From Fimbriimonadaceae bacterium (GTDB taxonomy: Bacteria > Armatimonadota > Fimbriimonadia > Fimbriimonadales > Fimbriimonadaceae): a DNA stretch of 64,000 bases. Positions 25,424 to 32,518 of this stretch are shown in pieces. A program made the position numbers and the translations under genes. The stretch spans positions 62,001-126,000 of the forward strand of contig JAIBBE010000220.1 in the NCBI GenBank assembly GCA_019694835.1, written 5' to 3'. Within the stretch, counting starts at the first letter, position 1; every line of letters starts with the position of its first letter. Below the pieces are notes generated by a model. It was not told the DNA's origin. It saw only the letters and a list, made by a program, of their open reading frames with translations, and ran no database searches.

Positions 25424-25897
25424 GCACGTCCCTTAGCTTTCAAAGGTTTGCCTCCATCCGTTCCCAGGAGTGGAGTCGGACTTCCAACCACGCCACCCAG
25501 CCTCCACTAACCCAGGAACCCAATCGGTTGGCGAGGGACAGGTCAAAATCAAACATGCGCCATCAGGGTCTTAGCGCTGAGCAGCAGCAGAATCTGAGAT
25601 CGGCCCTTGAACGGGACCGCAGGCTGACGCTCATCAGGCTCATCGGTGAGATTGCGCAACATAATCTGCGTCCAGAGGTCGACGCTCGTCACACGCTGCG
25701 GATGCAGTACAGCCGAAACCGATTCCGACATCTCCTGAAGGTCATGCGCATAGCCCGAAAGGTCAATGACCTCGGCAAGGCCATCACGAACAATCGGCGA
25801 TTCCCCACCGAGGTCATCATCGATCACGTTGACTCCTTCGTGGCTTACGACTTCCTCGACGTCGAAGCCGTGGATCGTGCGTGTACGAGTGAGCCCC
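25424..25897. other. Gap of uncertain coding status between the OLD gene and aquaporin
   Basis: About 470 bases. Two overlapping open frames compete: plus 25528-25929 (133 residues, basic, would overlap the aquaporin end) and minus 25549-25827 (92 residues, acidic, GTG start). Neither has a good ribosome binding site or a recognised domain. The plus frame has a plausible helical stretch (NRFRHLLKVMRIARKVNDL). Composition is intermediate between the OLD gene and the high-GC flank. It could be a decayed accessory gene. Confidence 0.35.
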
Positions 25898-26536
25898 CTA
25901 CTCCGCCGACTCCCCGCCCTGAGCTTTGAAGATCAGTGCGGCCAGGCCGCCACCGATCAGCGGGCCGACCCAGTAGATCCACAGGCTGCTCCACGAGCCG
26001 CCGTCCATCATCGCTTTCGCCGCCGTCGCCCCCGTACCCACCGCCGGGTTGAACGCGCCGCCGGAGATGCCGCCTGCCGCGGTCGCCGCGACGACGATCA
26101 CGAAGCCGATCGCGAGGCCGTAGAAGCTGTTCCCCTCGGTCTTCTTGTGGGTCGCCACGTTCAGTACCGTGAGGACCAGCATGAGCGTGAAGAGCATCTC
26201 GTTCACGACCGCTTGCGCAATGCCGACGCCCTCGCCCGGCGCGATGCCGGGGGTCTTGCCGGTCAGCCACCAGCCCACCGAGAACGCCGCCACGCCGCCA
26301 AGCACCTGCGCCACGACATACGGCACGAAGTCCTTCGACTCCATCTTCCCCCGCAGCAAGACGCCGAGCGAGACCGCCGGATTGTAGTGCCCGCCCGAAA
26401 CATGCCCGCCCATATACACCATCGTCATCAGCGCCCCGCCAATCGCAAGGGGGGTCAAGGGCGAGCCGCTCACCGCCGCCAACGCGATGATGAGCATGAA
26501 GAGGAACGAACCGACGAACTCCGTGAGCAGTTTCAT
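25898..26536 (-). CDS. Aquaporin / MIP-family channel
   Basis: 212 residues with six hydrophobic helices and both half-helix motifs: NPA at 52-54 in GGHYNPAVS and at 163-165 in GGAFNPAVG. The residues around them favour a water-type (AqpZ-like) pore over a glycerol facilitator, since the GLP-type Asp after the second NPA is absent. ATG start. Divergent from the TSUP transporter gene. Confidence 0.92.
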   Translation of the reverse strand: MKLLTEFVGSFLFMLIIALAAVSGSPLTPLAIGGALMTMVYMGGHVSGGHYNPAVSLGVLLRGKMESKDFVPYVVAQVLGGVAAFSVGWWLTGKTPGIAPGEGVGIAQAVVNEMLFTLMLVLTVLNVATHKKTEGNSFYGLAIGFVIVVAATAAGGISGGAFNPAVGTGATAAKAMMDGGSWSSLWIYWVGPLIGGGLAALIFKAQGGESAE

Positions 26537-26614
26537 GATGAGTCTCTAACCACTGAGAAGACGAGTGACAAGCCTCCGATGCCGCTCGGTCGGCTATCAT
26601 GGAGTCTCCGCACG

Positions 26615-27442
26615 ATGTTCGAACAATGGTGGCTGCTTCTGCTTCTCGGCCTTGGGGTCGGCACGTTGGGCACCATCATCGGTGCTGGCGGCGGATTCAT
26701 CCTCGTTCCGATCCTCCTTCTGATCATGCCGAAGGAGAATCCGGTCCAGATCACCGCGATCTCGCTGGCAGTCGTGTTCGTAAACGCCGCATCCGGGTCG
26801 GTCGCCTACCTTCGCATGGGGCGAGTTGACCTTAAGTCAGCGGCGTGGTTTGGCCTCGCCACCCTCCCCGGCGCGATCCTCGGCGCGATTGGGACCGAGT
26901 TCATTCCGCGTCAGCAGTTCAACATCGTTTTCGGATCGCTCATGATCCTCGCCAGCGCCTACCTCGTCTGGAAGCCCGAGACGCCGAAGGACCCGGACGC
27001 AGAACCTGACCCGAGGCACACCGAGCGCACGATCATTGACTCCAAGGGCACGACCCACAACTACGCCTTCTCGATGCCGCTCGGATTGGGGTTGAGCGTG
27101 TTCGTCGGCTTCTTTTCGAGCCTACTCGGGATCGGCGGAGGCATTATCCACGTGCCGGTCCTCAATCGGACCCTGAACTTCCCGGTTCACATCGCGACCG
27201 CTACCTCCCAGCTGATTCTCGGCTTCATGGCCCTGGTCGGCTCCATCACGCATTTCGTAAAAGGCAACCTCGACCACCATTTCGCGACGATCGGACTGCT
27301 CGGGCTGGGGGCCGTCGTCGGCGCCCAGGCAGGCGCCCACATCTCGACCCGGCTTCACGGTTCCGGCATCATCCGCGCCCTCGCCATCGCCCTCGGTATC
27401 GTGGGGCTGAGGATTCTGATGATGGCTTTCAATGGTCGGTGA
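26615..27442 (+). CDS. TSUP (TauE/SafE) family transporter
   Basis: 275 residues with about eight membrane helices in two repeats. Each repeat carries the Gly-rich signature: GTIIGAGGGFILVP near the N-terminus and LLGIGGGIIHVPVL in the second half. The family exports or imports sulfite, sulfonates or other organic anions; the substrate cannot be read here. The start at 26615 gives the first helix directly. The same frame is open back to 25766, but that part runs antisense through the aquaporin gene and is rejected. Confidence 0.88.
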   Translation: MFEQWWLLLLLGLGVGTLGTIIGAGGGFILVPILLLIMPKENPVQITAISLAVVFVNAASGSVAYLRMGRVDLKSAAWFGLATLPGAILGAIGTEFIPRQQFNIVFGSLMILASAYLVWKPETPKDPDAEPDPRHTERTIIDSKGTTHNYAFSMPLGLGLSVFVGFFSSLLGIGGGIIHVPVLNRTLNFPVHIATATSQLILGFMALVGSITHFVKGNLDHHFATIGLLGLGAVVGAQAGAHISTRLHGSGIIRALAIALGIVGLRILMMAFNGR

Positions 27443-27449
27443 CCCCGCG

Positions 27450-27455
27450 TAGAAT
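27450..27455 (+). promoter_or_regulatory. -10 box of the HD-domain gene, leaderless layout
   Basis: TAGAAT is followed by GTGCC and then the ATG at 27461, a 5-nt gap. No ribosome binding site. Confidence 0.55.
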
Positions 27456-27460
27456 GTGCC

Positions 27461-28039
27461 ATGAATACTCGGTTGTCGTCTCGATTTGTCGACGCGCTGC
27501 AATTCGCGCTCAAGCTTCACGGCGAACAAACGCGAAAAGGCACTGACATTCCCTATGTTTCGCACCTGTTGGGAGTCGCTTCGATCGTTCTCGAGCATGG
27601 AGGATCAGAAGACGAGGCCATCGCCGCTTTGCTTCACGACGCCGGTGAGGATTCCGGAGGTCAGGCGACGATAGACGACATTCGACATCGGTTCGGCGAC
27701 ACGGTTGCCGATCTCGTCCTCGGATGTACCGATACCCTTGAAGAGCCTAAACCCAATTGGAGAATCCGAAAGGAAGCCTACATCGCTCATTTAGCCGAAG
27801 CGGACCGATCGATGTGCCTCGTTTCGGCGGCTGATAAACTCCACAATGCTCGTAGCATCGAGCACGATTATCGCGTGCTTGGAGAGTCGCTCTGGAGTCG
27901 ATTCCGTGGCGGGAAAGATGGCACGCTTTGGTACTACCGTACGCTCACCGAGGCCTTCCGGAGCAAGGAACTGGGGAGTCTGGTCGACGACCTGAATGCC
28001 GTGGTTTCGCGCATCGAGCAAATGTCGCAGGAACCTTAG
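27461..28039 (+). CDS. HD-domain phosphohydrolase, small alarmone hydrolase (Mesh1)-like
   Basis: 192 residues with the metal-site pattern of the RelA/SpoT hydrolase domain: His in YVSHLLGVA, HD in LLHDAGED, and the distal Asp in SAADKLHNAR. No synthetase, TGS or ACT domain follows. This is the build of single-domain ppGpp (or NADPH) hydrolases. It overlaps the convergent gene by 4 bases. Confidence 0.8.
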   Translation: MNTRLSSRFVDALQFALKLHGEQTRKGTDIPYVSHLLGVASIVLEHGGSEDEAIAALLHDAGEDSGGQATIDDIRHRFGDTVADLVLGCTDTLEEPKPNWRIRKEAYIAHLAEADRSMCLVSAADKLHNARSIEHDYRVLGESLWSRFRGGKDGTLWYYRTLTEAFRSKELGSLVDDLNAVVSRIEQMSQEP

Positions 28040-28467
28040 GCGATTGGGCGGCGTGTGTCGTCGTCATCCCAGTGGTGCTGGGCAAAGACGGGGCGGTTGT
28101 CGTTCATATAGACCTCCTGCACCCGCGGGTCGGAGAACGCATCGGCAACGAGGGCAACGTACTCTTCGTGGATCGCGTTGGCAATCTCCTCGAAAGCCTC
28201 CATGTCGTCTTCGGGGTCGGCCGGAATGTCGGCGTACTCCTGCTCCACCCAGGCGCTGTTGAGCATGACGGTCACGTTGTCCACGTCCGGCCCCTCAAAT
28301 GACCCGTCGAGGAGGTTCACCGACACCGTCAGTTCCTTTTCGTCGGTCTCCAAGAGCCTGAGCCAGAGCTCGACGAGATGCTCTCGGAACTCGGCCCGGC
28401 TCTGAGCCGGGCTGGAAGCCATCAAGAACTCCGGCTCCTCCGGGCTCGGGCACGTCCATTCCATCAC
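28036..28467 (-). CDS. Hypothetical acidic protein
   Basis: 143 residues, rich in Asp and Glu, with no signal peptide or membrane segment. Two alternating alpha/beta stretches are visible (ELTVSVNLLDGSFEGPDVDN and a long helix EAFEEIANAIHEEYVALVADAF). The C-terminus carries HHWDDDD. No family recognised. ATG starts at 28467 or 28464. Confidence 0.5.
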   Translation of the reverse strand: MMEWTCPSPEEPEFLMASSPAQSRAEFREHLVELWLRLLETDEKELTVSVNLLDGSFEGPDVDNVTVMLNSAWVEQEYADIPADPEDDMEAFEEIANAIHEEYVALVADAFSDPRVQEVYMNDNRPVFAQHHWDDDDTRRPIA

Positions 28468-28529
28468 CGGACCTTACCCGCACCCCCATGAGGTGCGCTG
28501 AAGTTAAAACGCATCGAGCATCTGCGTGA

Positions 28530-28535
28530 CACAAT
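28530..28535 (+). promoter_or_regulatory. -10 box (CACAAT), leaderless layout
   Basis: It lies 6 nt before the ATG at 28542, with no ribosome binding site between. Confidence 0.45.
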
Positions 28536-28541
28536 CGCGCC

Positions 28542-28934
28542 ATGGTTGCTTCGCTTGCATGTTTTGGGGCCATCCTCCTCAACCAGACCGCGTATGACCC
28601 GGCCCGACACATCAGCTTCCTCGAGCAGCGGTTTACGCTCATCAAAGAGACCATTCGGAAACTCGATACCAAGAAGATCGAGCCAAAGGCGGCGATCGAT
28701 CGCCTTGGCAAGACTCTTGGCGAGTGCCGAAAGCTCCAGCCGCAGATCACGGCCTATATGTCCAAGCAGACCGGGCAGGGCACGCGGGTGATGAAGCTGA
28801 TCCAGGCGCATGGGCTGTTCGAAGCATATCTTTCGAGCGAAATCCTCGCCCTTGATGGCGACGCGGACTCGAAGAGTCTGGTCAAGGTGCTCGAAGTCCG
28901 GCTTGGCAAGGTCATCCCCGCCCTCGGGTCGTGA
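28542..28934 (+). CDS. Hypothetical helical protein
   Basis: 130 residues. A short hydrophobic N-terminus (MVASLACFGAILL) may be an export signal. The rest is a predicted helical bundle (SFLEQRFTLIKETIRKLDTKK; CRKLQPQITAYMSKQ). No family recognised. The stop overlaps the GTG start of the deacetylase gene by 4 bases, so the two are coupled. Confidence 0.5.
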   Translation: MVASLACFGAILLNQTAYDPARHISFLEQRFTLIKETIRKLDTKKIEPKAAIDRLGKTLGECRKLQPQITAYMSKQTGQGTRVMKLIQAHGLFEAYLSSEILALDGDADSKSLVKVLEVRLGKVIPALGS

Positions 28935-29638
28935 AGCTCCCGATTCTCTGCTACCACAAGGTCGGACCGGTCGCTGAAGAAGGGCGGCGGCTGAATATCG
29001 AGCCGTCGCGCCTGACGGAACACGCGGCTTTCTTCGTCAGGCGGGGCTTTCGGACCGTTTTGGCGGGGGATTTGGCGGGCGAATGGCCCGATCGCGCCGT
29101 CTGCTTCACATTCGATGATGCCTATGTCTCGACGCTCACCCACGGGGTCGAGGCGATGCAGAGGGCAGGTGCGCTCGGGAGCATCTATGCCGTGGCTGGC
29201 TTAGTCGGGAGGGCCTCCAGTTGGGACACTGGCAACCAGCGCCCCCTCGCCGATTGGGACCTGCTTCTCCAGGCCCAGGAAGCCGGATTCGAGATCGGCA
29301 ACCACACCATGACCCACGCCCGTCTCGGGGATCTTGACCGCACCGGGCAAACCGAGGAAATCGCCGCCGCCAGCAATGCCCTCTCCGAACGGGGGCTAAC
29401 GCAGCGGAGTTTCTGCCTGCCCTACGGCAGTCACAACCCCGAAACCCCGCTTGCCCTTCAATCCGCCGGTGTCACGGTCGGCCTCGCCCTCTCCCGTCGT
29501 CCCGCCCTCCCGACCGACAATCGCCTACTGCTCCCCCGGATCGTGGTCGCCTATGGCGACACCCTCCCCAAGCTCCTCTACAAGATCCACATTCGACCCG
29601 TGTTGCCGTCCTTTCGGAAGCGACCCGACTACGTCTGA
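28931..29638 (+). CDS. Polysaccharide deacetylase (NodB/CE4 type)
   Basis: 235 residues. Catalytic base and metal Asp in FTFDDAY; zinc histidines in the HxxxxH motif of GNHTMTHAR; later LPYGSHNPET. CE4 enzymes remove N-acetyl groups from peptidoglycan, chitin or exopolysaccharide. No signal peptide is visible from the GTG start, unlike many relatives, so the N-terminus may act in the cytoplasm or export may be signal-independent. Confidence 0.85.
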   Translation: MKLPILCYHKVGPVAEEGRRLNIEPSRLTEHAAFFVRRGFRTVLAGDLAGEWPDRAVCFTFDDAYVSTLTHGVEAMQRAGALGSIYAVAGLVGRASSWDTGNQRPLADWDLLLQAQEAGFEIGNHTMTHARLGDLDRTGQTEEIAAASNALSERGLTQRSFCLPYGSHNPETPLALQSAGVTVGLALSRRPALPTDNRLLLPRIVVAYGDTLPKLLYKIHIRPVLPSFRKRPDYV

Positions 29639-29665
29639 ACCCTTGCGGCTAAACTGCGCGTTATC

Positions 29666-31174
29666 GTGTATTCGACCGATCCGATTGCCGACCAGGCCCA
29701 CTCCATCCTCGACTGGAAGGGTGCCCGTGCGACGCGCCAGTTTCTGGAGGCTCAATTGGAGTCGGTCGTGAATTCGTCCGCAGAGATGCTCGCTTTGCTG
29801 GCTGAGGAGGCGTTTGAGAGTGGGGAAGATGATCGGGCAAGGCATTTTCTCGGACGAGCGCTGACGATTGACCACGCCGACCCGACCGCTCTGGCAGTTT
29901 CCGCTATGGTAGAGGGTGGGAAACTGCGACTTGCCGGTACCCCTGGAGCGGCACGAGAATTTTGGGAGAGAGCGCTTGCGGTGCCACGGCCATCATGGCT
30001 CACGTTCAATAACTTGCCGAACTACTTCGCACGAACCGGCATGGAAGACCGCGGAATTGAACTGGGGCACCGCGCAGTGACCGAGTACGCGGACTCGCCA
30101 CACTGCAGCATGGTCATGGCACACCTCTGGGACACGCTGATGCATTGCGAACGTTCTGACCGTGCCCTTCGCGTCGCTCAGGAACGATTTCCGACCCACC
30201 ACGAGGTGCTTTGCACTTTTGCAGGGCGAAGGACCTCTCAACTCAAGCTTTCTGAGAGGATGATCACTGAAGCCTCAGAGCAGGCCCCCGACCATCATCA
30301 GCCGAAGTCCTCGCTTGCCTTCAATTATCTTCTGCAGGCTCGTGGCGCCGACGCTGAGGCCCTTGCCAAGATGGCGCTTGAGATTCGGCCGGACGACGGT
30401 CTAGCTATGGACGTTCTCAAATCAGTCGAACAATCGCGTGGCAACAACGCTGAAGCACTGGAGTGGAAGCGTCGCCTGCGCGAACTCGACCCTTCATCTC
30501 GAAGAAACTTCATCACTGACCTTTGCATTGACGGCGTTAAATCCGATCCTGTCGAGACGAACCGGCAGCTACTGGAAATCGAGGGCAGGGGCGGGGTCGA
30601 AGCACGCACTGCGCGGTTCTATCGACTCCTTTACTTCACCGCTCACTCCTTCGTCGACACACGGAAACTTCTCGACGAGATCGAGGAAGACGAGAATCGT
30701 ACGCGCTTTTGGTTTGTTCATAAGGCTGAATTCGTCCGGGACGTACGAAAGCCGGATGAAGCCATAAGGGTCTATCGGGAAGGCCTTGAACGCTTCCCGC
30801 AAGATGGCCGTCTGACCGCAGGTCTCATTGCTTGGCTCGGACTGAGTCAACGAGAATCGGAACTAAAAACCGAACTTGAAAAGCTCAGGACAGAACCGCC
30901 CGGCGAGCCACAAGGTCTCATGGAAGTCGCGCGAGTTCTTGGCCAGCAGCGACGGTTCGGGTTGGCAAAAGAGATGATTCGGCATGGCCAATCCGAGTTT
31001 CCTGGCGCGACTCGTTTTGGCCAGGTTGACCTGGCACTCGATGTGGTTGCGGGAAGGGTGCCCACGGTCTATCGCACTCTGAAGTCAACGGGTCAACTAT
31101 CCTTAAAGAACGCTCATCTGCTTCTTCGAGCAAGTCTATTTGCCGTCCGACCTCCTTACGGCAGCCGAGATTAG
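29666..31174 (+). CDS. Tetratricopeptide-repeat protein
   Basis: 502 residues, nearly all helical hairpins of TPR type (ALLAEEAFESGEDDRARHFL; EALAKMALEIRPDDGLAM; EAIRVYREGLERFPQDGR). No catalytic domain and no signal peptide. A protein-interaction scaffold is the family expectation. GTG start; TAAACT 10 nt upstream may be its -10. The partner is unknown. Confidence 0.75.
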   Translation: MYSTDPIADQAHSILDWKGARATRQFLEAQLESVVNSSAEMLALLAEEAFESGEDDRARHFLGRALTIDHADPTALAVSAMVEGGKLRLAGTPGAAREFWERALAVPRPSWLTFNNLPNYFARTGMEDRGIELGHRAVTEYADSPHCSMVMAHLWDTLMHCERSDRALRVAQERFPTHHEVLCTFAGRRTSQLKLSERMITEASEQAPDHHQPKSSLAFNYLLQARGADAEALAKMALEIRPDDGLAMDVLKSVEQSRGNNAEALEWKRRLRELDPSSRRNFITDLCIDGVKSDPVETNRQLLEIEGRGGVEARTARFYRLLYFTAHSFVDTRKLLDEIEEDENRTRFWFVHKAEFVRDVRKPDEAIRVYREGLERFPQDGRLTAGLIAWLGLSQRESELKTELEKLRTEPPGEPQGLMEVARVLGQQRRFGLAKEMIRHGQSEFPGATRFGQVDLALDVVAGRVPTVYRTLKSTGQLSLKNAHLLLRASLFAVRPPYGSRD

Positions 31175-31243
31175 GGCTGGAATCGGGCAGGCTGAGAACC
31201 AAGCGGTGCAAGAAGTGGGCACAAATCGGTAGAACACCAAGTT

Positions 31244-32518
31244 ATGGCGTCTTCGCTTTTTCTCTTGGCCGCGTGCCTTCAGTCCTCCGTCACCGCCGTC
31301 GTCGGAGCGCGCATCGAAATCGGCGATGGAACGGTCATCGACAAGGGGACAGTCCTCATGCGCGAGGGGGCGATCGAGGAGGTTGGGGAGAACGTCAGCG
31401 TTCCGACCGGGGCCGAGGTCATTGATGGCAAGGGCCTCACGATTTACCCAGGCTTCATCGACGGCTACACAACGCGGGGACTCAAGCTCCCTGATCCGCC
31501 TGCCCGAAAAACGCCGCCCGACACCCGCAACACTGCACCGCCCACGATGTGGAAGGAGAATCGGCGCGGCATCCGCGCCGACCTCGACGCCTCGAAGCTG
31601 CTTGAGATCGACACGAGCGACTGGTACTCGCAGGGCGTGCTCTCGGCGGTGGTCGCTCCGGGAGGGGGTTCGATTCGCGGCTCGGCGGCGTTTGTGATCT
31701 ACACCGACCAGAAGGACCGGCAGGTTCTTCGTCCGAATATGGCCATGGAAATGGGCTTCCGCAGTGCGGCAGGGGGCGGCGGTGGTCCCGGCGGAGGAGG
31801 TGGAGGTGGAGGCGAGGGTTACCCTGGCAGTTTGCTTGGCATCATAGCCCTGACCCGACAAACCCTCTATGACGCCCAGACCTACTCGAAGGCCACACCC
31901 GAGAAGGAAGAGGACAGAGATCCGGTCCTTGCCGCGCTCGGTCCGCTTGTCGCCGGACAGGTGCCAGCCCTATGGGCGGCGGATACAGAACGTGAGATCG
32001 GCAGGGCATTGCAGATTGGCGAGGAGTTCGGATTCAAGGTGATGTTGACCGGTGCACGTGACGCCTATCGGATCGCACCCGACCTCAAGTCGAAGAACGT
32101 GACGATCGCTCTCAATCTAAACGCGGGCCTCGAACCGGTTCGCTCGAACGACCCGAAAGCCACCGACCCCATCCCCCAGCCGGTCCTCGACGAGCGGTAT
32201 CAGCAGTGGCTGGATCGCGCGCAGGGGGCTGCGGTCCTCCAGCAGAGTGGAGTGCCATTCACCTTCGGCAGCGAAGGTGATTCCCAGGACGATTTTCTGG
32301 TCAATATCCGCTCTCTGATCGCTCGGGGTTTCCCGCGTGATGCCGCGCTCAGGACGTTGACGTCGTCGGCTGCCGCGATCCTCGGGGTCGGCGACAAGCT
32401 GGGGACGATCCAGAAGGGCAAGCTGGCGAACCTGACGGTGATGGACGGCGATTTCGCCCAGGAGAAGACGAAAGTGAAGATGGTATTCGTGCTCGGCCGC
32501 AAGACGGAGGTGAAGTGA
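31244..32518 (+). CDS. Amidohydrolase-like protein lacking the HxH metal motif
   Basis: 424 residues with an exported N-terminus (MASSLFLLAACLQSSVTA) and the composite beta-sandwich/barrel layout of imidazolonepropionase-type amidohydrolases (GKGLTIYPGFIDG; KLGTIQKGKLANLTVMDGD). The metal-binding HxH that normally follows D73 is replaced by Y75 and T77 (IDGYTTRG), and an in-frame Gly-rich loop sits near 180-195. It is therefore probably not a canonical hydrolase. It overlaps the next gene by 4 bases; the two products probably work together outside the cytoplasm. Confidence 0.75.
   Translation: MASSLFLLAACLQSSVTAVVGARIEIGDGTVIDKGTVLMREGAIEEVGENVSVPTGAEVIDGKGLTIYPGFIDGYTTRGLKLPDPPARKTPPDTRNTAPPTMWKENRRGIRADLDASKLLEIDTSDWYSQGVLSAVVAPGGGSIRGSAAFVIYTDQKDRQVLRPNMAMEMGFRSAAGGGGGPGGGGGGGGEGYPGSLLGIIALTRQTLYDAQTYSKATPEKEEDRDPVLAALGPLVAGQVPALWAADTEREIGRALQIGEEFGFKVMLTGARDAYRIAPDLKSKNVTIALNLNAGLEPVRSNDPKATDPIPQPVLDERYQQWLDRAQGAAVLQQSGVPFTFGSEGDSQDDFLVNIRSLIARGFPRDAALRTLTSSAAAILGVGDKLGTIQKGKLANLTVMDGDFAQEKTKVKMVFVLGRKTEVK

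Noticed and set aside
25766..26614. N-terminal extension of the TSUP transporter back to 25766
   Set aside because: It runs antisense through the aquaporin gene with His/Arg-rich shadow sequence. The membrane protein begins cleanly at 26615.
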